From Dechloromonas sp. TW-R-39-2 (GTDB lineage Bacteria > Pseudomonadota > Gammaproteobacteria > Burkholderiales > Rhodocyclaceae), in contig NZ_CP045202.1 of the NCBI RefSeq assembly GCF_016864195.1, positions 2,759,001 through 2,823,000 of the forward strand: 64,000 bases of DNA, in the 5' to 3' direction. The position numbers and the translations under genes were made by a program. Positions 1 through 8,053 of this stretch are shown piece by piece. Numbering within the stretch: the stretch's first letter is position 1; each line of letters begins with the position of its first letter. The notes beneath the pieces are model-generated. The model had not been told where the DNA came from. It searched no databases and was given only the letters and a program-made list of their open reading frames with translations.

Positions 1-23
1 CAAGCCACCGGCTGACGTTCCAT
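1..23 (-). CDS. Start of a gene downstream of the HlyD protein (cut by window edge)
   Basis: An ATG on the minus strand at 23 opens a frame reading M-E-R-Q-P-V-A before the window ends. It begins 6 bases after the stop of the HlyD-family gene, and a GGAAG-like stretch lies upstream. HlyD adaptors are usually followed by ABC transporter genes, so an ABC ATPase or permease is the natural expectation, but seven codons cannot show this. Confidence 0.5.
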
Positions 24-29
24 GGCGCC

Positions 30-1016
30 CTACTTCCCGCTCACCTGCAAATTGGCCGGCCAGACGGCGTCAGGCTGCAGACGGACATAAGCCACCCCCG
101 GCATACCGGCCTTGGCAAGATCGGCATGCGCCTCCAGCCAGGCCGGATCCGGCTTGATTTTCAGGCGGAACATCAATTTTTCCCGCTCACTCCGGGTTTC
201 GACCTCGCGCGGCGTAAATTGCGCTTTCGGCGCAACAAAACTGACCCGACCGGGAATCACCTGCCCGGGCAAGGCATCGAGCACAATCCGGGCTTCGCTG
301 TTCAGGGCGACCTGCCCCGCAATTTCGGTCGGCAAGTAAATAGTCAGGTACATATCCGACAAATCGAGCAAGGTCAGCACCTTGCCACCAGCCGCCAGGA
401 CCTCGCCGCTCTCGGCGAGCCGGTAAAGTACACGGCCACTGATCGGCGCCTTGAGATCGGTATCGTTGACATTGACCTTGAGGCTATCGACCCGGGCATC
501 GGCTGCAGCGACCGCCGCTTCAGCCTCGGCCACACGGCTCTGCGCCTGCGACTGGCCGGCCTGCACGCCCTGCAAACCGCTGCTATCACGATCGAGCTTG
601 TCGCCACTGATGAAGCCACGACCGACCAGTTCCCTGGAGCGCTGCAGTGTTTTTCCGGCCAGCAACACGTCGCTGTCCGCCTTGCGTACGCCCGCCCGTG
701 CCTCATTCACGGCCTGCCGGGCCTGGCGGGCCTGCGCTTCGGCCAGACGCAACTGGGCGCGCAGATCATCGGCATCAAGTCGGGCAAGCACGGCCCCCGC
801 CTGCACCTGATCGCCTTCGCGAACATCCACCCGGCCCAGGCGCCCGGCGATTTTGGTAGCGACATCAACCTCGATCGCTTCGAGTCGCCCATTTCCGGCA
901 GCCAGGCCGGCCGGCAGACCGACGGGGCGCTGCAAGTAGAGAAAGTAGGCCAATGCTGCGGTCGACCCGGCTAAAACCAGGAAAAACAGCATTTTGATCA
1001 GACGAGAACGGTTCAT
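30..1016 (-). CDS. HlyD-family membrane fusion protein (efflux adaptor)
   Basis: A 328-residue periplasmic adaptor of the HlyD/EmrA/YbhG type, which would link an inner-membrane ABC or MFS exporter to an outer-membrane channel. The start at 1016 is chosen because GAGGTGG lies 5 bases upstream; an in-frame start 12 codons earlier has no such support. Residues about 5-26 form one hydrophobic anchor. The biotinyl/lipoyl-like half (IDVATKIAGRLGRV) precedes a long Ala/Gln/Arg-rich coiled coil (about 80-185), then the second lipoyl half (LKAPISGRVLYR) and a beta-barrel region. It is 35 bp downstream of hoxW on the same strand and could be read from the hox operon or from its own promoter near 1061. 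Substrate unknown. Confidence 0.88.
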   Translation of the reverse strand: MNRSRLIKMLFFLVLAGSTAALAYFLYLQRPVGLPAGLAAGNGRLEAIEVDVATKIAGRLGRVDVREGDQVQAGAVLARLDADDLRAQLRLAEAQARQARQAVNEARAGVRKADSDVLLAGKTLQRSRELVGRGFISGDKLDRDSSGLQGVQAGQSQAQSRVAEAEAAVAAADARVDSLKVNVNDTDLKAPISGRVLYRLAESGEVLAAGGKVLTLLDLSDMYLTIYLPTEIAGQVALNSEARIVLDALPGQVIPGRVSFVAPKAQFTPREVETRSEREKLMFRLKIKPDPAWLEAHADLAKAGMPGVAYVRLQPDAVWPANLQVSGK

Positions 1017-1027
1017 ATACCACCTCA

Positions 1028-1064
1028 TTCGAATTACTGACCAACAAGTCATTAATTCGAATTA
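1028..1064. promoter_or_regulatory. Paired TTCGAA dyads with a TATAAT hexamer upstream of hlyD
   Basis: Two copies of ATTCGAATTA-like sequence are centred at 30/31 and 58/59 in the hoxW-hlyD junction; the second contains the perfect palindrome AATTCGAATT. On the minus strand a perfect TATAAT (1061-1066) overlaps the second copy, but no good -35 is visible. The arrangement resembles a repressor operator over an internal promoter, so the exporter genes may be controlled apart from hox. Inference only. Confidence 0.35.
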
Positions 1065-1549
1065 TACGACGCCGCCCTCCAGTCAGCCACCTCTGTTTTC
1101 TCGAAAACCCGGACCAGGAAGGCAAAAGCAGCCGCCAGGGAGTGGCTTGCCGTGGTACTCAGCGGCTCTCCGAGCACGAACGACTCACCGCGCAAACAAA
1201 GGACGAAAGCCGGCGGCGGAGCTTCGTTCCCGATCCGGCCACAGACGGCCAGCACCGCCTCCGGCGACAGGGCGTGCGTGGTGTGCGCCATGTCTCCAGT
1301 CGGCTGGATTTCAAAAAAACGATACGGCCCCGGCGTCCGCATACCGGCATCGATGAACAAGACCCGTTGTCGCCCGGCGAGATCCAGCGCATGTTCGATC
1401 TGCAGCTGAAAATCCTCGATCAGTTCAAAACGGCTGGCCAGCGGCGACCCGGCCAGCCAGTCGGCGATTCTGGCCAACAGCAGCGGGCCGAGCGCATCAT
1501 CGCCACGACTCGGATTTCCCGTCGCAACAATAAGAAACGGGGCTTTCAT
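1052..1549 (-). CDS. hoxW: Hydrogenase maturation endopeptidase HoxW
   Basis: A 165-residue protein of the HyaD/HybD/HoxW family. These nickel-recognising proteases cut the C-terminal extension from the [NiFe]-hydrogenase large subunit after the active site has been inserted. The signature near the N-terminus, GNPSRGDDALGPLL, holds the conserved Asp/Glu position used for nickel recognition, and a second conserved acidic stretch (LFIDAGMR) follows. The start codon overlaps the hoxH stop (ATGA type), so the two are translationally coupled. The substrate is almost certainly the HoxH precursor just upstream. No hyp genes for active-site assembly are in the window, so those must be elsewhere. Confidence 0.9.
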   Translation of the reverse strand: MKAPFLIVATGNPSRGDDALGPLLLARIADWLAGSPLASRFELIEDFQLQIEHALDLAGRQRVLFIDAGMRTPGPYRFFEIQPTGDMAHTTHALSPEAVLAVCGRIGNEAPPPAFVLCLRGESFVLGEPLSTTASHSLAAAFAFLVRVFEKTEVADWRAASYNSN

Positions 1550-3009
1550 TGACGATTCAAGGCATGCAGGAAGCGTCCTTCGGCATCGCGCAATTCGACA
1601 CTCAGGGGCATTTTCCCGAGGGCATGCGTTGCGCAGGACAAACAGGGATCAAAGGCACGAATGGCAACCTCGACATGATTCAACAAGCCTTCGGTCACTT
1701 CATGGCCGTTCAGGTAACGCCTGGCGACCTGCCGGACGGCTTCATTCATGGCCTGGTTATTGTGGGTCGTGGACACAATCAGATTGGCCATCGTGACCAG
1801 ATCGTCGTCATCAATCCGGTAATGGTGGAGCAAAGTGCCGCGCGGCGCCTCAATCACGCCAATGCCTTCGTGCTGCCGCTTGCCCTCGACCATCAGGTCA
1901 CTGCCCAGCAGATCATCGTCGTGCAGCAATTCCTTGATGACTTCGGCGGCATGCAGCATTTCGATCATCCGCGTCCAGTGATAGGCCAACGGCGCATGCA
2001 TCGGCGTTCCACCGGCGTAATCGATGAACTCCTTGCGCTCATGTTCGGCAAATGGCGTCGATATCTGGTCGCAGTTCTGGACCCGGGCCAGCGGGCCAAC
2101 CTTGTACCAGCCGTCTTCCTTGCCGAGCAATTTCAAATAAGGAAACTTCATGTAGCTCCACGGCTTAACTTCCTCTTCGATATGACGTGCGTAATCCTGA
2201 TAATCGACGCCATCGAAGATCGGCTTGCCATTTTCGTCACGGGCACGCAGCGAGCCATGGTAAAAATCGAGCTGGCCGTTATTGCCGACCAGTGACATGA
2301 AATTGGAACGAACCGTCGCAAAGCTGTTGTAAAGGGCCGGATTCTGGCTATGCACCTTCTGGATCAAATGGACGGCATCGCGTGACCAGGCAACGATCTG
2401 GTAAATCTCGCCAAGCAATTCGTCGCGCTCGGCCGGGGTTAATGATTTGTTCATGCCACCGGGCACCGCCCCCGTTCCGTGCACCCGTTTTCCTGCGGTC
2501 AGGCGAATCACTTCCTGGCCAAATTTACGCAACAGCACACCGCGTCGGGCTATTTCCGGATGCTCCGCCGCAACACCGACGATATTGCGGCGACTGACAT
2601 CGCTATCGAAACCGAAAAGCAGGTCCGGGGAACAGAGATGGAAGAAATGCAGCGCATGCGACTGCAGCATCTGGCCGTAATGCATCAAGCGGCGAAGTTT
2701 TTCTGCCGCTGGCGTCAGTCGCTTTGCACCGACGACCTGATCAAGCGCCTTCGAGGCCGCAAGGTGGTGGGAAACCGGGCAAATGCCGCACAGGCGCTGA
2801 ACCATTACCGGCACTTCCCAATAAGGCCGCCCCTGAATGAATTTTTCAAAGCCGCGGAACTCGACGATATGCAGGCGTACCTGATGCACCTTGTTGTGCT
2901 CATCAAGCAGGATCGTTACCTTGCCATGTCCTTCGACCCGCGAAACAGGATCGATTGCCACGCGGCGCAAGCGCTCCGGGTGTTCGGCTGATTCCAGCGA
3001 ATAAGTCAT
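1546..3009 (-). CDS. hoxH: NAD-linked [NiFe]-hydrogenase large subunit HoxH
   Basis: A 487-residue catalytic subunit of a group 3d bidirectional hydrogenase; it carries the NiFe(CN)2CO site that splits or forms H2. The N-terminal L1 motif RVEGHGK and RLCGICPVSHH supply two cysteine ligands (C74, C77). The C-terminal motif DPCLSCATH supplies the other two (C456, C459). A 25-residue tail follows H462 and is the part expected to be removed by HoxW. All four nickel ligands are intact. GAGGTGG precedes the start. It follows hoxY by about a dozen bases and overlaps hoxW by four. It should pair with HoxY and pass electrons to the HoxFU diaphorase in the cytoplasm. Confidence 0.96.
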   Translation of the reverse strand: MTYSLESAEHPERLRRVAIDPVSRVEGHGKVTILLDEHNKVHQVRLHIVEFRGFEKFIQGRPYWEVPVMVQRLCGICPVSHHLAASKALDQVVGAKRLTPAAEKLRRLMHYGQMLQSHALHFFHLCSPDLLFGFDSDVSRRNIVGVAAEHPEIARRGVLLRKFGQEVIRLTAGKRVHGTGAVPGGMNKSLTPAERDELLGEIYQIVAWSRDAVHLIQKVHSQNPALYNSFATVRSNFMSLVGNNGQLDFYHGSLRARDENGKPIFDGVDYQDYARHIEEEVKPWSYMKFPYLKLLGKEDGWYKVGPLARVQNCDQISTPFAEHERKEFIDYAGGTPMHAPLAYHWTRMIEMLHAAEVIKELLHDDDLLGSDLMVEGKRQHEGIGVIEAPRGTLLHHYRIDDDDLVTMANLIVSTTHNNQAMNEAVRQVARRYLNGHEVTEGLLNHVEVAIRAFDPCLSCATHALGKMPLSVELRDAEGRFLHALNRQ

Positions 3010-3022
3010 CGTCCCACCTCAA

Positions 3023-3574
3023 TCAATCGTAATGCAGCAAGCCATGCCCCAATTCGGGCTCGCGACCGGCCAGCAGATCGGTCAACACCTTCCAGATGGC
3101 ATCCCCGGATGGCGGGCAGCCGGGAATGGCGTAATCGACATGGACCACCTCATGGATCGGATGAACACGATCCAGGGGCAAAGGCAGCTCGGGGTCGTTC
3201 GGAATCATCCCGTTGGCCAGCCCCGGGCTGGTGTGATAAACCTCTTCGAGCAGCACTGCCAGCGGCAAATGATTGCGCTGCGCCGGCAAGCCGCCATTGA
3301 TTGCACAAGCGCCCAGCGCAATCAGGATTTTGCAGTTCCGGCGAAATTCGCGCAGTACATGAATATTCTCGGTGTTGCACAAGCCTCCCTCGACAATCCC
3401 GATATCGCAATCCGGGCTGCAGGTCTTGATGTCGGTCAGCGGCGAGCGATCGAATTCAATGTGCTCCAGCAAGGTGAACAAGCGTTGATCGATATCGAGC
3501 AGGGACATGTGGCAACCAAAACAACCGGCCAGCGAAGTGGTTGCCACCTTGATCTTTTTCCTGGGCTCAATCAT
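3023..3574 (-). CDS. hoxY: NAD-linked hydrogenase small subunit HoxY
   Basis: A 183-residue small subunit that holds the proximal [4Fe-4S] cluster and relays electrons between HoxH and HoxU. Cysteines lie in SLAGCFGCHMS, TCSPDCD, LGACAINGG and PGCPPSGD, the pattern of cytoplasmic group 3 small subunits without a Tat signal. The start at 3574 is chosen because GAGGAG lies 7 bases upstream and homologues begin here; the open frame continues 59 codons further but only as an overlap with hoxU. The gene overlaps the end of hoxU by 8 bases, which argues for coupled translation. Confidence 0.94.
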   Translation of the reverse strand: MIEPRKKIKVATTSLAGCFGCHMSLLDIDQRLFTLLEHIEFDRSPLTDIKTCSPDCDIGIVEGGLCNTENIHVLREFRRNCKILIALGACAINGGLPAQRNHLPLAVLLEEVYHTSPGLANGMIPNDPELPLPLDRVHPIHEVVHVDYAIPGCPPSGDAIWKVLTDLLAGREPELGHGLLHYD

Positions 3575-4283
3575 GGCGAATCTCCTCGGCAACCTTGCCC
3601 GGCACACTGATCGGCTGCTGGTCGTAAGTCCGCTGGCCGATGGGCACGGCAAAACCGGTGCGTTTTTTGAGGATGACGCCGACCGGACAAACCTGTGCAG
3701 CCTTGTCGGCCAGTGAGAAATCCGTATCGGCCAGACGGCCGGAGCGAGCATTGATGATCAGGTGCGTCCCGATACCGCGCCCGGACAGTGCAAAAACCTG
3801 CTTCTTGTCGACCTCCCTGCTGGCCTGAACACACAGCGAACAGAGGATGCAGCGATTGAAGTCGAGCAAAATATCCGGATGCGAGGCGTCGACCGCGCGA
3901 TCCGGGAAAAAGTGATCGAAATGCGGCGACATCATGCCGAGATGGTATGCCGTGGCCTGCAACTGGCAATTTCCGCTCTTTTCGCAGGAAGGACAAAAGT
4001 GATTGCCTTCAACGAAAAGCATCTGCGTCAGCATCCGGCGCTCGGCGTTGATTTCTTCGGTATCGCTTTCCACCACCATCCCGGACTGCGCACGCAGCGT
4101 GCAGGATGCACTCTGACGCCCATTGACCTTGACGGTGCACAGCTTGCACGAACCATTCGGCTTGAACGCCGGGTGGTAGCACAGATGGGGAATGTAGATT
4201 CCAGCCTGGCTGGCAGCCTGCATGACGGTCTGGCCGACTTCGAAAGGGATCACTCTGCCGTCGATCGTGAAAGTCTGGCTCAT
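3567..4283 (-). CDS. hoxU: Hydrogenase diaphorase iron-sulfur subunit HoxU
   Basis: A 238-residue protein equivalent to the N-terminal part of NuoG. A plant-type [2Fe-2S] domain is at the N-terminus (LCYHPAFKPNGSCKLC, then a later Cys). A His/Cys cluster segment follows (HFCPSCEKSGNCQLQ), then a ferredoxin-like segment (RCILCSLCVQ ... QVCPVG). It carries electrons between the flavin subunit HoxF and the hydrogenase module HoxYH. The start overlaps the hoxF stop (ATGA), and its end overlaps hoxY, consistent with strict coupling across the operon. Confidence 0.94.
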   Translation of the reverse strand: MSQTFTIDGRVIPFEVGQTVMQAASQAGIYIPHLCYHPAFKPNGSCKLCTVKVNGRQSASCTLRAQSGMVVESDTEEINAERRMLTQMLFVEGNHFCPSCEKSGNCQLQATAYHLGMMSPHFDHFFPDRAVDASHPDILLDFNRCILCSLCVQASREVDKKQVFALSGRGIGTHLIINARSGRLADTDFSLADKAAQVCPVGVILKKRTGFAVPIGQRTYDQQPISVPGKVAEEIRHD

Positions 4284-6178
4284 GCGCTTCTCCCTTGTTC
4301 AACGTCCAGATGCGCTTGTGAATCATCGCGTCCGGTCATTTGCCTGGCGGTCGATAAGGCCCGGTCAAGATCGAACGCCGGGACAAACTGATCGTGCACC
4401 ATGCGCTTTTCGTAAGCCGGCCTGAAGCGGGCAATCGTGTCGATCACCGGATTGCCGGCGGTATGCCCCAGGCCGCAGTGGCTCATCGACTGCAGCAGCT
4501 TGTCGAGTTTTTCGATTTCACCGAGGTCGTAAGGCGAGCCATGCCCGTCATGCAACTTGTCCATCAGTTTTTTGAGCAACGACGTTCCAACCCGGCAAGG
4601 CGTGCAGAAACCACAACTCTCATGCTGGAAAAAATGGACATAAGCACGCGCCACTTCAAACATGTCGCGACTGCGATCAAAGACGGTAAATGCGCCCGCC
4701 GTTGGAATGTCCTCGAAACCGATGGCCCGGTCGAACTCTGCTTCGCTCAGGCAGATGCCGGATGGACCACTGATCTGCACTGCCTGGGTATCGCTCGCAC
4801 CACAATCCTCCAGCACCTGGCGCACCGTCACGCCATAGGGATATTCATAGATACCCGGACGGGCGCAATCACCGGAAACGGAGAGCAATTTGGTGCCAGC
4901 TGAATGCCGGGTACCGAAAGCGGCATACCAGTCGCCGCCTTTCAGCGCAATCAGGGCAACGGCGGCAAAGGTTTCAACGTTATTGACGATCGTCGGCTGA
5001 TCCAGATAGCCATTCGTGACTGGAAACGGAGGCCGATTGCGCGGCGTGCCACGCTTGCCCTCAAGCGATTCGATCAGCGCCGACTCCTCGCCGCAGACAT
5101 AAGCCCCCGCCCCAAGGTGGATATCGATATCGAAATCGGCGCCCGGAATTCCCAGAATATCCCGGCCCAGTAAATTTGCCTTGCGCCGGGCATTCAAGGT
5201 CGCATTCAGCGCATCAAGCAGATAGCGATACTCGCCACGCAAATACAGGAACCCGCGCTGCGCCCCGATGGCATAGGCGGCCGCGGTCATGCCCTCGAAC
5301 ACCTGATCGGCATATGAACCGAGCAACACCCTGTCCTTGAAGGTACCCGGCTCTCCTTCGTCGGCATTGCAGACAATGATCCGCTGCTGCCCGGCTTTCA
5401 GTGGCGCATTGCGGCAAGCCTCCCATTTCAGGCCGGTCATGAAACCAGCCCCACCCCGGCCACGCAGATTGGCCCGCTTGATTTCATCAAGCATTGCCGC
5501 CGGCCCGCCGATGCCCGAGGGCAATCCCTCCCGCCAGGAACGCATGTTGGAAGCAATCAGGCCATCGCTCGGTACGCGCTCGCGGGCAGCACGCAGCGCA
5601 TCGCCCGGCTGCATTGGCTGATCGAGCAGAATATCCGCCCGACGAATATGGTCGGCAACATCGAAGAACTCTGCCGGCCACTCATTCAATGGCCGTTGGT
5701 TGCGAACCAGTTCGGCAATTTGCTCGATGCGTACTGCGGTCAACCGCGTAATTGCCCGATTATTGACCAGCATCCCCGGTCCCTGGTCGCACATGCCCGT
5801 GCAGGATGTCCGGTCGATACTGAGCAGGCCGTCTTCCGACACCTTGCCCGGCTCGACCCACAAGCTACGGCACAACTGTTCGAGCAAGGCCTCGCTGCCC
5901 TGCATCCGGTCGGTAATATTGTCCGAAAAGAGAATCCGGTATCGACCGCGTGGCTGGAGATACAAAAAACTGTAAAACCCGGCCACGCTTTCTATCTCGG
6001 CACGCGCCACGCCCAGCACAGCCTGAATCCGGTCAATCGCCTCGGGAGGAATCCAGTCGCAAGCCTCCTGCACCTCGCGCAGTATCTGCACCATGCAGGT
6101 TGAATCGCGACGGTAACGCGCGATGACCCGATCGACAATTCCGGCAATCGCTTCGCCATGCATTTCGCCAAGTGCCAC
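4280..6178 (-). CDS. hoxF: Hydrogenase diaphorase flavoprotein HoxF (NuoE-NuoF fusion)
   Basis: A 632-residue NAD(H)-oxidising subunit and the first gene of the hox operon. Residues about 1-165 resemble NuoE; residues about 200-600 are NuoF-like, with the glycine-rich NADH/FMN region ([30 protein letters not shown]) and the [4Fe-4S] motif SCGFCTPCRVG with a later HCGLG. No separate hoxE exists, so the NuoE part is supplied in cis. In that part the first pair of cluster cysteines is missing: the NuoE CxxxxC position reads SDNITD, and only SCTGMC remains, so the N1a-type cluster may be absent or altered. The start is GTG at 6178, preceded at 5 bases by GGGAGG. An FNR-like box lies about 60 bp upstream. 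Confidence 0.94.
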   Translation of the reverse strand: MALGEMHGEAIAGIVDRVIARYRRDSTCMVQILREVQEACDWIPPEAIDRIQAVLGVARAEIESVAGFYSFLYLQPRGRYRILFSDNITDRMQGSEALLEQLCRSLWVEPGKVSEDGLLSIDRTSCTGMCDQGPGMLVNNRAITRLTAVRIEQIAELVRNQRPLNEWPAEFFDVADHIRRADILLDQPMQPGDALRAARERVPSDGLIASNMRSWREGLPSGIGGPAAMLDEIKRANLRGRGGAGFMTGLKWEACRNAPLKAGQQRIIVCNADEGEPGTFKDRVLLGSYADQVFEGMTAAAYAIGAQRGFLYLRGEYRYLLDALNATLNARRKANLLGRDILGIPGADFDIDIHLGAGAYVCGEESALIESLEGKRGTPRNRPPFPVTNGYLDQPTIVNNVETFAAVALIALKGGDWYAAFGTRHSAGTKLLSVSGDCARPGIYEYPYGVTVRQVLEDCGASDTQAVQISGPSGICLSEAEFDRAIGFEDIPTAGAFTVFDRSRDMFEVARAYVHFFQHESCGFCTPCRVGTSLLKKLMDKLHDGHGSPYDLGEIEKLDKLLQSMSHCGLGHTAGNPVIDTIARFRPAYEKRMVHDQFVPAFDLDRALSTARQMTGRDDSQAHLDVEQGRSA

Positions 6179-6237
6179 AACAACCTCCCGGAAGTTATTG
6201 GTTCCACCTCAGGCTAGCACCAACAAAACAAGGTTTG

Positions 6238-6251
6238 TTGAGAAAGATCAA
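6238..6251 (-). promoter_or_regulatory. FNR/ANR-like box upstream of hoxF
   Basis: TTGAG-AAAG-ATCAA matches the FNR/CRP-family consensus TTGAT-N4-ATCAA at nine of ten half-site positions. Its centre is about 66 bp from the GTG of hoxF; a start site about 41 bp downstream of the centre would leave a leader of about 25 nt containing the GGGAGG site, the class II activator geometry. The matching -10 (TAGCCT) is weak. Oxygen-responsive control fits a bidirectional hydrogenase but is inferred. Confidence 0.45.
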
Positions 6252-6484
6252 TAACCTAGAATTTTTATTCAAGGGGTTGGCAGCATTCATCAACGCATCC
6301 CGATAGCCCACGGTCGACACGGCCTGAATGCCAAAAATGCCGACAAGTAAACCGCAGGATGCGCAAGGGTTGACCTAGCTCAAAAGGAGTAGTGATTGTC
6401 AACAAAGTGAAATCGGACTGTGCAACAATGATGCTGCATTACAGCAATCCAAAACCCACGTTAAATCGTTGTTATTGCTAAGAA

Positions 6485-6501
6485 ATGGTGCGTCGCACCA
6501 T
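6485..6501. promoter_or_regulatory. 7-bp dyad in the fabI leader
   Basis: ATGGTGC-GTC-GCACCAT is a perfect 7-bp inverted repeat centred about 38 bp before the fabI ATG. It could be a transcription-factor operator or an mRNA hairpin ahead of the ribosome site. No known regulator motif was recognised. Confidence 0.35.
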
Positions 6502-6531
6502 CTCCGGCCTGACATTGGAAGGAAGAACAGC

Positions 6532-7341
6532 ATGAATACAATAAATGAACAATCCCCGCTGGTTAAAACGAACGCCATGCTCCCGCTGGCCGGCAAAAAA
6601 GGCTTGATCACCGGTGTCGCCAACGACAAATCGATCGCTTTTGCCGTTGCCAAGGCCATTCGCGAACTCGGCGGCGAAATTGCGCTGACCTACCAGAACG
6701 ACAAGACGGCAAAATATACCCAGCCCCTGGCTGAAGCCCTGGGTGCCAAGCTGTTCCTGAAGCTTGACGTGACCGAAGAAGGCAGCCTTGAGTCGGCTAT
6801 CGAAGAATGCGGCAAGGAATTCGGCGAACTCGACTTCGCCATTCACTCGATGGCTTTCTGCAACGGTGACGATCTGCACGGCCGTGTCATCGACACCTCC
6901 GAAGCCGGCTTTGATTCAGCCATGAACATTTCCTGCCACAGCTTCCTGCGCATGGCCAAAGCCCTCGAACCGCTGATGGCCCACGGCGGCTCGCTGATCA
7001 CCATGTCCTACCTCGGCGCCGAGCGCGTCGTGCGCAACTATGGCGTGATGGGCATCATCAAGGCAGCGCTTGAATCGGCCGTCCGCTACATGGCCTACGA
7101 CCTCGGCCCCAAGGGCATCCGCGTTTTTGCCGTTTCGCCCGGTCCGATCATGACGCGTGCTGCTTCCGGCATTGCCGATTTCAACAAGCTGCTCGAAGCC
7201 GATGCAATGAAAGCACCGCTCGGCCGTACCGTGACCATCGATGAAGTCGGCGCCCTGACGGCCTTCCTGTGCACGCCGGGTTCCTCCGGCATGACCGGCC
7301 AGACGATCTATGTCGATGGCGGAGCCCATATCGTCGCTTAA
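6532..7341 (+). CDS. fabI: Enoyl-[acyl-carrier-protein] reductase (NADH) FabI
   Basis: A 269-residue short-chain dehydrogenase-type reductase that performs the last step of each fatty acid elongation cycle, reducing trans-2-enoyl-ACP with NADH. The nucleotide site is GLITGVANDKSIAFAVA. The FabI-specific catalytic pattern Y-x6-K is at Y170/K177 (NYGVMGIIK), with the accompanying Y160 in SYLGAERVV. ATG at 6532 follows GGAAGGA. A 20-odd-residue N-terminal extension precedes the usual start of the fold. It lies upstream of an acyl-phosphate module, a common betaproteobacterial association, but here two unusual genes intervene. Confidence 0.95.
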   Translation: MNTINEQSPLVKTNAMLPLAGKKGLITGVANDKSIAFAVAKAIRELGGEIALTYQNDKTAKYTQPLAEALGAKLFLKLDVTEEGSLESAIEECGKEFGELDFAIHSMAFCNGDDLHGRVIDTSEAGFDSAMNISCHSFLRMAKALEPLMAHGGSLITMSYLGAERVVRNYGVMGIIKAALESAVRYMAYDLGPKGIRVFAVSPGPIMTRAASGIADFNKLLEADAMKAPLGRTVTIDEVGALTAFLCTPGSSGMTGQTIYVDGGAHIVA

Positions 7342-7351
7342 GCAAGGTGTA

Positions 7352-7378
7352 ACAAGACGCAGCCACGCTGCGTCTTGT
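7352..7378 (+). terminator. Hairpin after fabI
   Basis: A perfect 11-bp stem (ACAAGACGCAG / CTGCGTCTTGT) with a 5-nt loop begins 11 bases after the fabI stop. No U-run follows, so it may be a weak or factor-assisted terminator, or an mRNA-stabilising 3' end. Confidence 0.5.
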
Positions 7379-7422
7379 GCCATGCTTCTGGCCACCAACT
7401 AGGCAGACAGGCGGAGTTGACC

Positions 7423-8001
7423 ATGACTGACATTTGTCCCGGCATCATTCCAGACCCCGTTCCCGACCATCCTTTGCTCAACGGAAGGCTGGAAATCGGT
7501 CGCGGCGAAAACACCATCGTGCTGGATGGCGATGTGATCGACGGACAAGCCCGTGTCTTCAAGGTACTTTCTTCGCCGACCGACTATGCCTATTACACGG
7601 CAGAGGACAGGCCGACAGGTCGGCACTTTCCTGTCGTATTCGCCGATCACGGCACGGTTGGCCGCTCTTCCCGCGGTTTCCCGTTCCATATCGTCGAAGT
7701 CGAAAAACTCTATCCGCTGCCGGTCGCCGGCGAAGCAGCCGAAGTTGCCACCAAAATTTCATCGTCGTATTTCGACGCCTGCATGATCTGGCGCAATCTG
7801 GCGCAGGATATGGGACGCATCGCCTTGCACCATCTGGTTGTCACCCCCATGGGCTGGACAGAAACCGTCCAGCAGTCACTCAAGGCGCTGGAGGAGTTTT
7901 CGAGCGAATACGGCGCCCTGCCCGATTTGATCAAGGCCGACAACCTGATGATGCGCCTGGACGGAACACTGGTTTTTTCCGATCCTGTTTTCATGGAATG
8001 A
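7423..8001 (+). CDS. Small divergent kinase-like protein (function unknown)
   Basis: A 192-residue soluble protein not assigned to any named family. The order of motifs recalls the protein-kinase fold: a glycine-containing segment near the N-terminus (EIGRGENTIVL), a beta-3-like Lys (K47 in RVFKVLS), a hinge-like strand (FHIVEVEKLYPL), and near the C-terminus D168-x5-N174 in LPDLIKADNLM followed by DGTLVFSDPV (D187 at the DFG position). The catalytic-loop spacing is one residue longer than in canonical kinases, and there is no activation-segment domain after it, so it may be a miniature or inactive member. GGAG lies 6 bases before the ATG. It is followed by a Cys-dependent phosphatase gene. 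The kinase assignment is inference from pattern only. Confidence 0.5.
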   Translation: MTDICPGIIPDPVPDHPLLNGRLEIGRGENTIVLDGDVIDGQARVFKVLSSPTDYAYYTAEDRPTGRHFPVVFADHGTVGRSSRGFPFHIVEVEKLYPLPVAGEAAEVATKISSSYFDACMIWRNLAQDMGRIALHHLVVTPMGWTETVQQSLKALEEFSSEYGALPDLIKADNLMMRLDGTLVFSDPVFME

Positions 8002-8053
8002 ATCACTTTTTGCGCACCACACTGCCTCACCAACCTGCCGGCCACTCCGGATC

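Larger units (their letters stand above)
6179..6531. other. Divergent intergenic region hoxF/fabI (353 bp)
   Basis: The only gap longer than 300 bp. From the hoxF side it holds the hoxF ribosome site, an FNR-like box (6238-6251) and an AT-rich tract around 6260-6270. The middle shows nothing beyond one GGTCGAC (6312). Toward fabI there is a TTGACC (6370-6375) without a clear partner, a dyad at 6485-6501, and the fabI ribosome site GGAAGGA. No small open frame with a convincing start was found. Confidence 0.6.
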
